NCBI GenBank assembly: GCA_002706605.1
Contig: PALT01000018.1
Coordinates: 62,001-126,000 of the forward strand
Source of the DNA: Rhodovulum sp.
Lineage (GTDB): Bacteria > Pseudomonadota > Alphaproteobacteria > Rhodobacterales > Rhodobacteraceae
DNA: 64,000 nucleotides
Direction of reading: 5' to 3'
Shown: positions 34,932 to 43,608 of the stretch, in pieces
Layout of the letters: each line of letters opens with the position of its first letter
How positions within the stretch are numbered: position 1 is the first letter of the stretch
The notes under the pieces: generated by a model
What the model was told of the DNA's origin: nothing
The model's database searches: none
The model's input: the letters and a program-made list of their open reading frames with translations, nothing else
Made by a program: the position numbers and the translations under genes

Positions 34932-35861
34932 ATGCTGAACCAGATCAACGGGCTGCACCACGTCACATCGCTGGCCAGCGGGGCCCAAGCGAACAACGAC
35001 TTTTTCACCAAGGTGCTGGGCCTGCGCCGCGTCAAGAAAACCGTCAATTTCGACGCGCCGCATGTCTATCACCTGTATTACGGGGACGAACGCGGCCATC
35101 CGGGCAGTGTGATGACCTATTTCCCGTTTGAGGGCGCAAAACGCGGCACGCCCGGCACGGGCGAGGTGTCGGTGACATCCTTTGCTGTGCCGGTTGGGAC
35201 CCTTGGCGCGTGGGAAGCACGTCTACAGGACCTGAACATCACCGGCGTTACACGTGACGAACGGTTTGGCCAGTCCCGCCTGATCTTTCGCGGGCCGGAC
35301 GGGGATGTGTTCGCGCTTGTCGAACAGGACGACCCGCGTACGGGTTGGGCGTCGAACGGTGTGTCCAGCGACATGGCGGTTCAGGGCTTTCATTCCGTTG
35401 CGATGCGCCTGCATGATACGGGCAGCAGCGCCGAGTTGCTGCAGTTTATGGGCTATGAGGAAGAGGGCACCCAAGGGTCCGTCCGTCGGTTCCGCATGGA
35501 GAACGGCAACGGTGCGGATGTGATCGATCTGGAACAAATCGACACTAATCCGGCCCGACAGGGTGCGGGCTCCGTCCATCACGTTGCGTTTTCGGTGCCC
35601 GATAAGGCCGCCCAACTGGAGGTGCGTCAGGCCCTGATGGATACGGGGTATGATGTCACGCCGCCGATTGACCGCGATTATTTCTGGGCGATTTATTTCC
35701 GCACACCTGGTGGGGTTCTGTTTGAGGTCGCCACGGATGAACCCGGCTTTGATCGTGACGAGGCGCCCGAACATCTGGGCGAGGATCTGAAACTGCCGAC
35801 CCAGCACGCCCACCTGCGCGATCTGCTCGAGAGCAAATATCTGGCCCCGATTGAGGACTAA
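34932..35861 (+). CDS. Ring-cleaving dioxygenase / VOC family (MhqO-like)
   Basis: 309 residues with two vicinal-oxygen-chelate halves. The first begins LNQINGLHHVTSLASGAQANNDFFTKVLGLRRVKKTVNFDAPHVYHLYYGDERGHPGS, and the second contains GFHSVAMRLHDTGSSAELLQFMGY and GAGSVHHVAFSVPDKAAQLEVRQALMDTG. The His and Glu metal-ligand positions of the family are present (HHV, HHVAF, FEVATDEPGF). Such enzymes open hydroquinone or catechol rings. ATG 34932 is chosen because the first VOC motif starts there, although the frame is open from 34803. The hydrolase gene follows 1 base later, so they form a pair. Confidence 0.85.
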   Translation: MLNQINGLHHVTSLASGAQANNDFFTKVLGLRRVKKTVNFDAPHVYHLYYGDERGHPGSVMTYFPFEGAKRGTPGTGEVSVTSFAVPVGTLGAWEARLQDLNITGVTRDERFGQSRLIFRGPDGDVFALVEQDDPRTGWASNGVSSDMAVQGFHSVAMRLHDTGSSAELLQFMGYEEEGTQGSVRRFRMENGNGADVIDLEQIDTNPARQGAGSVHHVAFSVPDKAAQLEVRQALMDTGYDVTPPIDRDYFWAIYFRTPGGVLFEVATDEPGFDRDEAPEHLGEDLKLPTQHAHLRDLLESKYLAPIED

Positions 35862-35862
35862 A

Positions 35863-36462
35863 ATGACCTATCACTATCGCCACACGCCGGGGGATCACCG
35901 CCTGATCGTGACGCTGCACGGCACCGGCGGGAATGAGAGCCAATTCCACGGCTTTGTCGAACAGGTCGTCCCGGGGGCAAGCATCCTGTCCCCGCGCGGT
36001 GATGTGTCCGAGCATGGTGCCGCGCGGTTTTTCCGCCGTCGGGCCGAGGGCGTTTATGACATGGACGATCTGTGGATGCGGGTCGAACAGATGGCCGATT
36101 TCGTGCGGGAGCAGCGGGTCGAGAACGTCACGCGCCGCTGTATCGGGATCGGCTATTCCAACGGGGCGAACATCCTGATGGCGACGGCGCTGAAACATCC
36201 GCATGTGTTCGACGCCTTGATCCTGATGCATCCGTTGATTCCGTGGACGCCCGACGCCTGTCCCGATCTGGCGGGCAAACGGGTGTTCATCTCGGCCGGT
36301 CAACGCGACCCGATCTGCCCGATGCCATCGACCGAGGCGTTGTTATCTTATCTGGGCGATCAGGGGGCCGAGGTCACAACGCATATCGGTTCCGGCGGTC
36401 ATGAAATTCGCGACGATGAGTTGATGGCGGCTCAGACGTTTCTGAAAGAACAGGCCTTTTAA
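35863..36462 (+). CDS. Alpha/beta hydrolase, carboxylesterase/phospholipase type (MhqD-like)
   Basis: 199 residues, alpha/beta hydrolase of the YpfH/EstB type. Oxyanion-hole segment LIVTLHGTGGNESQFH, nucleophile GIGYSNGANI, Asp in SAGQRDPICP and His in SGGHEIRDDE form a complete catalytic triad. No signal peptide, so cytoplasmic. It starts right after the dioxygenase. In Bacillus subtilis the pair MhqO/MhqD works in resistance to quinones, so the same link is proposed here. Followed by a hairpin terminator. Confidence 0.85.
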   Translation: MTYHYRHTPGDHRLIVTLHGTGGNESQFHGFVEQVVPGASILSPRGDVSEHGAARFFRRRAEGVYDMDDLWMRVEQMADFVREQRVENVTRRCIGIGYSNGANILMATALKHPHVFDALILMHPLIPWTPDACPDLAGKRVFISAGQRDPICPMPSTEALLSYLGDQGAEVTTHIGSGGHEIRDDELMAAQTFLKEQAF

Positions 36463-36485
36463 GGCGAAATAGAGCCTAATTATGC

Positions 36486-36513
36486 AAAGGCCGCCTCGCT
36501 TTGGGCGGCCTTT
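36486..36513 (+). terminator. Hairpin between hydrolase and LpqC-like esterase genes
   Basis: A perfect 10-base stem (AAAGGCCGCC / GGCGGCCTTT) with an 8-base loop lies in the gap between the convergent genes. The A/T ends could act in both directions; the plus strand continues TTTGGCTTGG. Probably a two-way terminator. Confidence 0.75.
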
Positions 36514-36523
36514 GGCTTGGGGG

Positions 36524-37369
36524 TTATGACGCGTTCAGGCCCTCAAACCAGTCCAGCATCATATCGGCCCAGCCCGCAGGCACCGAATGCCCGCCGGGGT
36601 GCAGCGTAAAGGTCAGGTTCGATCCGGGCATACAGCCGCCCCAGCTACGGGTCATAAACTCGCCCTCGGTCACCATCACATCGGGCTTTTGCGATGTGCA
36701 TTGGTTGGCGGTGCGCCAAATCTGCATGGCGTGGAACACATCGCCCTGCACCTGTAGGCCGTTCAGGACGCTGCGTCCCTCAAGCGGGACGGTCCCGTCG
36801 CGCCAGCCGTGCATGTGGAACAGGCGCACGGGCGTTTCACAGGATACCGGATGCGGACGCCAGAAACTGCCACCGACGGGGGCATAGGCGGGAAAGAAAT
36901 CGGGATGTTCACAGGCGACATAGCTGGTCATCGAGCCGCCAATGGAAAAGCCGCCAAGCACGATGCGCGCGGGGTCCAGATTGAACCGTTCGGTGGCGTC
37001 GTCGGTCAAATCCCGCAGGAACAGAGCCTCATCTCGCCCGTCGCTGCGGTGATCGGGGTGGAAATTCCACGCCCGTCCATTGCGGCTTAGACGTGGGGAA
37101 CCGTTGGGCGCGATCAGAGCGTAACCACGGTCCGTCATGGCCTTGACCATGCCAGTGTTTTTCAGGGTGCCGTCGCCGGACCCACCCCATCCGTGCAGGA
37201 ACACGACGGCGGGGATTTTCGCCCCCTCGGCATGGTCTGGCATCACGATGTGATAGCTGCCATTCGGGATTTCGCATTCATCGGGCGAGGGGCCACAGGC
37301 GGCGGATGCCCCGCTTGCGATAAGCGCCGCAAGACTTGCTGCGGCGAAAAATGTCAAAGCGCGTTTCAT
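36524..37369 (-). CDS. Secreted PHB-depolymerase/LpqC-like esterase
   Basis: 281 residues with a signal peptide (MKRALTFFAAASLAALIASGASA). The alpha/beta hydrolase core has VVFLHGWGGSGDG, GGFSIGGSMTSYVACEHPD (nucleophile Ser in GFSIGG), HMHGWRDGTVPLEG (acid) and HPGGHSVPAGW (His). This is the LpqC/feruloyl-esterase-like family (COG3509). It shares one base with the opgH stop (start 37369), so it is translated with the glucan genes. A role in removing acyl groups from glucan or other periplasmic esters is inference. Confidence 0.8.
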   Translation of the reverse strand: MKRALTFFAAASLAALIASGASAACGPSPDECEIPNGSYHIVMPDHAEGAKIPAVVFLHGWGGSGDGTLKNTGMVKAMTDRGYALIAPNGSPRLSRNGRAWNFHPDHRSDGRDEALFLRDLTDDATERFNLDPARIVLGGFSIGGSMTSYVACEHPDFFPAYAPVGGSFWRPHPVSCETPVRLFHMHGWRDGTVPLEGRSVLNGLQVQGDVFHAMQIWRTANQCTSQKPDVMVTEGEFMTRSWGGCMPGSNLTFTLHPGGHSVPAGWADMMLDWFEGLNAS

Positions 37370-39195
37370 TACAGTACCGGTTTTGGTTCGATGGACATCA
37401 CGGCAGGCTTGTCACGCGCTGCTTCTTGATTTTGGAAGTCGAACAAAGGCCAATGCCGCGCATCCAGCGCCAAAAGCGCAGACAGGGGCCCAGCAAACGC
37501 CAAGCTCGCCCCAATCGGGATCAGCCAGACTGTTACAGCCCCGACCGCGACCAGACCCAGCAAAACCGCACCGGCAACCGTTTCCAGCCAGTGAAACCGC
37601 ATCAGCCAGCCGAAACTGGGCGTGCCGGATTGATGCGCGCCCCAACCGCCATCGCGCCCAAGGGCAATACGCGTCAGTGCGCGCACATGTTGCAGCATCA
37701 GGATCGGTGCAATCGCAACCGCGACGATGATCTCAACCAGCATGGACAGGACAAAACGGATTGCCGATTTCCCGCGCAGGCCGCCGCGTGCGACAAAGCC
37801 GATGGCGCCCAGAACCTTGGGGGCGATCAGGGCAACCGCGATCAGACCGGCCACCATGGCAAGCGAAATGCTTGGGAACTTGGGCCACATCGGGGTCAGG
37901 GGATCGTCGGGCTTGAAATAGACCAGAAGACCGTTCGTTGTGTGATCGCCGACCAGTGTCCACAGCACCACAAGGAACAGCCACGCCAGCGACGTCAGAT
38001 AGGCCATCGCGCCCTGCAACATGTGGAACCGCGAAATCCAGCTCAGGCCGGGGACGCGCAACAGGCGCATATGCTGAATGTTGCCTTGGCACCAGCGGTG
38101 GTCGCGCTTGATATAGGCGGGGACATGTTCGGGGGTGGTCTCAAAGCTGTCTTCGGCCTCGGGCACCATACGAACGGACCAACCGGCACGGCGGATCAGG
38201 GCGGCCTCGACGAAATCGTGGCTCAGGATCACACCGCCCAGCGGACGACGACCGGGCAGATGCGGCAGGCCCGCGGCGGTGGCAAAGGCCGCCGTGCGGA
38301 TCATCGCGTTATGGCCGAAATAGTTCGCCTCATTCCCCGTCCACAGGGCAAAGCCACGGCCAAGCGTTTGGCCATAGACCTCAACCGCGAATTCCTGCAT
38401 CCGCTGCCAAAAGGTTTCGCCCGGCAACAGACGGTTGATGGGTTGCAACAGGCCGGCGGTCGGGTCATTCGACAACAAATCGGCAAGCTTAGACACTGTT
38501 TCCGGCGTCATATAGCTATCGGCGTCCAGAACCAGCATGGCGTCGAAACCGGCCCCGTGCGTCGTGACCCATTCCCGCAGGTTACCGGACTTATAGTCGC
38601 GGTTCTCGGGGCGCCAGCGATAGAAAATGTCGGTGTTCGGCATCTCGCGCGAGATTTCGGCGACGACCAGTTCTTCCTGACGCTGCAGTGCCATGTCGCG
38701 CGTGTCTGACAGCACGTAGAGGGTATAGTGGTGGTTGTCCCCATAGGCGTTCAGGCCCGAGGTCAGTTCCGCCGCACGTCCGATGGTGTCGCGCGCGTCC
38801 TCGCCATACATCATCACCAACATCGCCACGTCCAGAGGCGCGGCCTGTTTCGGATCGGCGGTGGTCACGCGCGGATCAGGCGAATGGATCAGGCCCAAAA
38901 CGGCACTGCCCAAGGCGAACGCCACCCAAAAGAACGAAAACGCGATCACGGCGGTCAGGGTCAGTTCGGGCGGGGTCACGTCGCCCGCCGCCGCAAACCA
39001 CGTGTAGCACGTATGGGCCAGCAATCCGGTCAGAAAGCTGGGCAACAAAAACAGGAATATCCGCGCCAGCCACACCCCATGCACCGGCGTCAATCGATCC
39101 GGCGCGGCGGGATCGTGAAACGGTTGCTTCAGATCCTGATCGGGCATCGACAGGCGCGGCGGCACCAGCGTGATGTCGCGGGGCATTTCGGTCAT
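37369..39195 (-). CDS. opgH: Glucan biosynthesis glucosyltransferase OpgH/MdoH
   Basis: Inner-membrane family-2 glucosyltransferase making the backbone of osmoregulated periplasmic glucans, 608 residues. Signature sites: AMLVLDADSYM, SHDFVEAALIRRAGWSVRMVPEAEDSFE and KRDHRWCQGNIQHMRLLRV (the QxxRW-like site). About seven membrane segments flank the catalytic domain. Start ATG 39195 overlaps the opgG stop (ATGA); a further ATG lies at 39207. It is shorter than the Escherichia coli enzyme (847 residues), lacking much of the cytoplasmic N-terminus, as usual in the alphaproteobacterial group. Confidence 0.95.
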   Translation of the reverse strand: MTEMPRDITLVPPRLSMPDQDLKQPFHDPAAPDRLTPVHGVWLARIFLFLLPSFLTGLLAHTCYTWFAAAGDVTPPELTLTAVIAFSFFWVAFALGSAVLGLIHSPDPRVTTADPKQAAPLDVAMLVMMYGEDARDTIGRAAELTSGLNAYGDNHHYTLYVLSDTRDMALQRQEELVVAEISREMPNTDIFYRWRPENRDYKSGNLREWVTTHGAGFDAMLVLDADSYMTPETVSKLADLLSNDPTAGLLQPINRLLPGETFWQRMQEFAVEVYGQTLGRGFALWTGNEANYFGHNAMIRTAAFATAAGLPHLPGRRPLGGVILSHDFVEAALIRRAGWSVRMVPEAEDSFETTPEHVPAYIKRDHRWCQGNIQHMRLLRVPGLSWISRFHMLQGAMAYLTSLAWLFLVVLWTLVGDHTTNGLLVYFKPDDPLTPMWPKFPSISLAMVAGLIAVALIAPKVLGAIGFVARGGLRGKSAIRFVLSMLVEIIVAVAIAPILMLQHVRALTRIALGRDGGWGAHQSGTPSFGWLMRFHWLETVAGAVLLGLVAVGAVTVWLIPIGASLAFAGPLSALLALDARHWPLFDFQNQEAARDKPAVMSIEPKPVL

Positions 39196-40757
39196 GATGC
39201 CATCCAACGGTTCAGCCAGATTTCGGTGACGCGGGCATCCTCGCGCAGGAGTTCCGCGCGCAGTTCGACCTGTTTCACGTCTTCGGGTGCCATCAGGGTA
39301 AAGGCCAAGCGCATACCGCCGGTCGCGGGGTTCATCTGAACGATCGCGCCGGTGATTTCACCACGGTTCGTCCACACCCGAGGGGTCAGCGCGGCGGGAT
39401 CCACACCCAAACCCGGGTGGGGCGCAAAATCGACGGTGAACAGGCGGCCCTCTTGGAAGATACGCTTGCCCGTGCGGGTGTCGATCACGCGGGCGACGTC
39501 ACCCTCAATCGGGGCATCGTCACACCAATGCAAACGGTAGGCATAGGAATATTCCTGACCGGCCTCTAACGGCTGTTCGGGCCGCCAGAAGGCAACGATG
39601 TTGTCATAGATTTCCTTGTCCGCAGGGATCTCGAACAGGATCACATGACCCGGACCCCATTCGCCGCGCGGTTCGACCCACAGGGACGGGCGGCGTTCGT
39701 AATGGGCGTGCAGATCGCCGAAGTCGTCCAAACCGCGCGAACGTTGCATCAACCCAAACCCACGCGTGCCATTGTCCGAGAAATAGCTGACACCAAGGCC
39801 GACGGGGTTGTTCAACGGACGCCACAGCAATTCGCCATTGCCGTTCATCATCAGCAAGCCGTCGCTGTCATGCACCGCATCGCGGAAATCGTCGAACCGT
39901 GCGCGATTGGTCTGGTCAAACAGGAACATCGACGTGCCCGGCGCGATGCCCACCTGATCGATGGTTTTGCGCGGGAACAGGGTGAATTCGATGTCCATCA
40001 CCGTCTGGTTGCCCTGATCGATGACAAAGCGATAAGCGCCGGACACGCTGGGGCTATCCAAAAGGGCATGAACAGTCACTGTTTCGCCCTGACGCGGGGG
40101 TTTTTCGACCCAGAACTCGCGGAAAATCGGGAACTCTTCGCCCTGACTGCTACCGGTGTTCAGGGCCAGACCGCGCGCCGAAATACCATAGGCCTGACCG
40201 CGTGCGATGGCGCGGAAATAGCTGGCCCCTTGGAACACGGCGTATTCTTGGAATTGACCTTCGCGCTCAACCTCGCCGAGGACGCGGAAACCGGAAAAGC
40301 CGTTGCCCTCATCCGACAGTTTCGGGAACTGGTCGGTGGTGTCAAAGTTGCGCAGGTGGAATTGCACCTCACGCATCTGGCCATCGGCGACGGCGTTTAT
40401 CACCACGGGTTCGACATAGGTCGATCCGGTCGGGAAGAACTCAATCTGGGCCGCGCTGTCCTCGCCACGCCACAGGGAATGGCGGGTGTCGAACCAAATG
40501 CCACGGAACTGGTCATAGTTCAGGGCGCTCCATTCCTCGGAAATGCGCGGGATGGGGCGATAGGGGGATTTCGACAGGGCGCGGGCCTTTTCCATAACCA
40601 GATCGGGGGAAAACGGGCGCGCCTCGCTTAGGTCCATGCCGTAGATTTCGGCAGTTTCCTCGGCCTCAACCGCATGGGCGGTACCGGACATTGCGGCCCC
40701 CAGACCCAATGCCCCGAGGGCTGTCAAAACTTCGCGTCGGGAAAGATCGTTTTTCAT
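39192..40757 (-). CDS. opgG: Glucan biosynthesis protein OpgG/OpgD
   Basis: Periplasmic glucan-branching/processing protein, 521 residues. N-terminus LSRREVLTALGALGLGAAMSGTAHA is a twin-arginine signal with the SRR motif, as in OpgD of E. coli. Family motifs include LNYDQFRGIWFDTRHSLWRGEDSAAQIEFFPTGSTYVEPV, GDLHAHYERRPSLWVEPRGEWGPGHVILFEIPADKEIYDNIVAFWRPE and SYAYRLHWCDD. It overlaps opgC upstream and opgH downstream by 4 bases, so translation is coupled throughout. Confidence 0.94.
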   Translation of the reverse strand: MKNDLSRREVLTALGALGLGAAMSGTAHAVEAEETAEIYGMDLSEARPFSPDLVMEKARALSKSPYRPIPRISEEWSALNYDQFRGIWFDTRHSLWRGEDSAAQIEFFPTGSTYVEPVVINAVADGQMREVQFHLRNFDTTDQFPKLSDEGNGFSGFRVLGEVEREGQFQEYAVFQGASYFRAIARGQAYGISARGLALNTGSSQGEEFPIFREFWVEKPPRQGETVTVHALLDSPSVSGAYRFVIDQGNQTVMDIEFTLFPRKTIDQVGIAPGTSMFLFDQTNRARFDDFRDAVHDSDGLLMMNGNGELLWRPLNNPVGLGVSYFSDNGTRGFGLMQRSRGLDDFGDLHAHYERRPSLWVEPRGEWGPGHVILFEIPADKEIYDNIVAFWRPEQPLEAGQEYSYAYRLHWCDDAPIEGDVARVIDTRTGKRIFQEGRLFTVDFAPHPGLGVDPAALTPRVWTNRGEITGAIVQMNPATGGMRLAFTLMAPEDVKQVELRAELLREDARVTEIWLNRWMAS

Positions 40758-41986
40758 CGTTGCTGCACCTGCACAATGGGTTGCGCATGATCAACCGTCG
40801 GGGCGGGTTTCCGTTCCACGGATTTTCGCCACGGTTGCGATTTTAGATAGGCGACGAAATAGGCGGTGCCCGTGATGATCGCCGCACCAAACAGGTTCAC
40901 AAGCGCGGCCTGCACCGGACCGTTGCCATAGACGTCAAACAGAACGCCCAGCCACCGCGCCAGAACCATCGAGGTCATGAAGACGGCCAGCGATTGTTGA
41001 CCCACCTTGCGGATTACACCGATGATGCGTTCCTTGGTGGCGCTGCCGTTCAGACGTGCGCCCATGGGACCGGCCCAGATCCATGCCAGGTAGGCCACGG
41101 ACAAGAAGTGCACATAGCGCAGCACGCCGAATTGCGTCTTGTTGATGTGGATCGCCCAATCGGTGCGCCACTCGCGCACAAAGGGCGAGGCGCCGATGAT
41201 CTTGTACCATGCAAAGGGCACGGTCACGATCACGACCACGGCGGCCAGCGCGATCAGATCACGGCGTTTCGGCGGGGCAGGGTACCAGCCCGCCATAAAG
41301 CCAAAGCCGGTAAAGAACACCAATTGCCATGCAAAGGGGTTAAAGAACCACTGGCGCGTGCTGCCGTTCTCGAACCACAGCTCGGCAGGCAGGTTCGTGC
41401 CCCCTTGGTTCGCATAGAGCCACAGGGTGATGCTACTGGCGATGACCAGTGCGGGGTGGATGCGCGCAAGGGCCATCGCAAAGGGGATCATCCCCAGAAT
41501 GACCAGATACATCGGCAGGATGTCGAAATAGTTCGGCACATAGGTCAGGGTCATAAGGCCCAGCAGGTTCTCGGCCGTCTGGTTCACGAACGGATAGAGG
41601 TTCAGCGACCCGATATAGTCCTTTTCGAACAGGCCCGTCGCGTTCAACAAAACCATCGACAAAAGGATGGTAAAAAACACGCCGATATGGGCCCAATAGA
41701 CCTGCCACATGCGATGGAGAATACGCAGCGCGCCCATCGCCCAACCGGCCCGCGCAAACACGCCGCCAAACGCGATTGCCGAGGCCATGCCCGAGCAGAA
41801 CACAAAGATTTCGGTCGCGTCGGAAAAGCCGAAACGCGCCGGAATCCACAGCGTCCATTTGTTGCCGGGGATATGGGCGATCAGGATAATGTACATTGCG
41901 ATCCCGCGGAAAAAGTCCAAGCGCGGATCGCGGGGCGCCTTTGCCGGTGCCCCTGCGGATTGTGTGGGTGTCGTCACTCTATTCAT
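40754..41986 (-). CDS. opgC: Glucan succinyltransferase OpgC
   Basis: Acyltransferase-3 type membrane protein that adds succinyl groups to periplasmic glucans, 410 residues from ATG 41986. About ten membrane segments. The conserved start DPRLDFFRGIAMYIILIAHIPGNKWTLWIPARFGFSDATEIFVFCSGMASA is diagnostic. An alternative GTG at 42016 would overlap the TPR gene stop; ATG 41986 leaves 13 bases after it and has a GGG just upstream. It overlaps opgG by 4 bases. Confidence 0.92.
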   Translation of the reverse strand: MNRVTTPTQSAGAPAKAPRDPRLDFFRGIAMYIILIAHIPGNKWTLWIPARFGFSDATEIFVFCSGMASAIAFGGVFARAGWAMGALRILHRMWQVYWAHIGVFFTILLSMVLLNATGLFEKDYIGSLNLYPFVNQTAENLLGLMTLTYVPNYFDILPMYLVILGMIPFAMALARIHPALVIASSITLWLYANQGGTNLPAELWFENGSTRQWFFNPFAWQLVFFTGFGFMAGWYPAPPKRRDLIALAAVVVIVTVPFAWYKIIGASPFVREWRTDWAIHINKTQFGVLRYVHFLSVAYLAWIWAGPMGARLNGSATKERIIGVIRKVGQQSLAVFMTSMVLARWLGVLFDVYGNGPVQAALVNLFGAAIITGTAYFVAYLKSQPWRKSVERKPAPTVDHAQPIVQVQQR

Positions 41987-41999
41987 CCCGAAAATGACG

Positions 42000-43346
42000 T
42001 TAAACAGCCTGTCCACGCGCCGAAGCGATCAGGTCCAGGCGGCGCATGGTGTACCCGTCGACATAGCCGCCACGCTGAGTCGTCCGTTCATCCAAAAGCA
42101 TTTGCGCTGCGTCCAGATATCCACCTCTGATTGCCGCTTCAATAGTGATACGTTGGAACACATCGCGCTGGGCGTGGCTGCCGCCGATGGCCTGCAAACC
42201 GCCGCGTGCCTCGCGCAGTTGGATCCATGCCGCGGGGAAGTTGCCAGAGGCGAATTCCTGCAGGCCTAGAGCCACATCATGGCCCGGATGGTGGATAATT
42301 TTGCTGGCTTCACCATCCTCATTGCGGGCCTTGGCCATGTTGCCGACAAGGGTTTTGACGGCGGTTTCCCGCTCACCCCCGATCAGGGCCAACAGATAGT
42401 GCAGATCGGCAAAGGCCAGAACGCCGTCGTTCGAGCGGCGTTCGGAAATATCGGCCAGTTCTTCCCAGCGGTTGCCGACATCGACGCCCTCGATTTCCAG
42501 ACGGGACAGCATCGACGCGCCGTTCGAAATATCGCGGTAATCGTCGGTCTGTTCGGCGCGCACTTCTCGGTCATAGAGATCCAGCGCGGCGTCATATTCG
42601 CCCATGTCCAGATGCATCAACGCACGGTGCCACCAGACGTGAAAGCGGAAGTTGTTACAATGGGCCCAAGATTCTTCGCGACCGTCGAGCCATTTCAGAC
42701 CCTGATCGGCGCGACCCGTCATGTCGTAAACGTGGGCCACGGCGTGCAGGCCCCATGCATCGCGTGGGGCCAGTTCGACGCCTTTGCGCCCGATCTTTTC
42801 GGCAAGGGCGTAGTCGCCGGTTTCCTCAAGCGAAAACGCATGACAGCCCATCAGATATCCATGCGCCTGATGGCCGTCCCAATGCCCGAGGACGCCTTCG
42901 ATCGACTTGCGCATACCTTTGGGGTCGCCCATCACGAACAGGATCGCGTGGACCATCTTCATCGCCAAGGCGTCGGTGGGATGTTTGTCCAATTGTTCTT
43001 GGATCAGGACGCCCGCCTTGCTGGGATGACCGGCCAGCCAATAGCCCAAAGCATCCACAAACGCCATTTCCCGTGCGGTCGGCATCCGGCGACGGGCGGC
43101 GGCCACGGCGGCGGCGTGGGCCTCTTGGGCGACCGACACCATTTCGCGACGGCCAAGCAACAGGCAGGACACGCCGCGGATCGCTTGGGCCAATGCGAAT
43201 TCGGGATCGCCATCAATCACCGCGTTCATGTGCACGCCCGCGTCTGCCGAATGCGACAGGATCCCCATGATCGTGTCGTTCCAACGTCCGATCATTGAAG
43301 GATCGAGTGTGGTCTCCATACCGGACAAATCAGTTGTGCTTGGCAT
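42000..43346 (-). CDS. TTC38-family tetratricopeptide repeat protein
   Basis: 448 residues, no signal or membrane segment. The sequence matches tetratricopeptide-repeat-38 proteins known in animals: DALGYWLAGHPSKAGVLIQEQLDKHPTDALAMKMVHA, then KGVELAPRDAWGLHAVAHVYDM, RFHVWWHRALMHLDMGEYDAALDLYD and AIGGSHAQRDVFQRITIEAA. ATG 43346 starts MPSTTDLSGMETTLDP; the frame is open to 43406. It is the first gene of the minus unit ending in opgC-opgG-opgH-esterase. The function of TTC38 proteins is unknown; residues conserved in the His-rich helices (HAVAHVY, HVWWHRAL) look more like a binding or catalytic site than plain TPR. Confidence 0.85.
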   Translation of the reverse strand: MPSTTDLSGMETTLDPSMIGRWNDTIMGILSHSADAGVHMNAVIDGDPEFALAQAIRGVSCLLLGRREMVSVAQEAHAAAVAAARRRMPTAREMAFVDALGYWLAGHPSKAGVLIQEQLDKHPTDALAMKMVHAILFVMGDPKGMRKSIEGVLGHWDGHQAHGYLMGCHAFSLEETGDYALAEKIGRKGVELAPRDAWGLHAVAHVYDMTGRADQGLKWLDGREESWAHCNNFRFHVWWHRALMHLDMGEYDAALDLYDREVRAEQTDDYRDISNGASMLSRLEIEGVDVGNRWEELADISERRSNDGVLAFADLHYLLALIGGERETAVKTLVGNMAKARNEDGEASKIIHHPGHDVALGLQEFASGNFPAAWIQLREARGGLQAIGGSHAQRDVFQRITIEAAIRGGYLDAAQMLLDERTTQRGGYVDGYTMRRLDLIASARGQAV

Positions 43347-43608
43347 CGTCGTCTCCAAAAAATACTTGTACTGCATGTCGTTGGGGCGTCCTGAACTGCA
43401 ACTCACGTGGCCGTCACGTCACGCAGTGTTCAGGAATGTTTCGAAAATTCTGCCCCCATAGACAGACAGCCAAATCCCAGCTCTGTACCTTGGATGGCCG
43501 GTCGCGCGGCACTCATGCAACTCACGAGATTGTAAGCTCACCTATAAGTCAGTTTTCCTGCCCAAATGTTTCAGTATGCTAGGCAAAACACCGCCAATCG
43601 GAGGTCGG

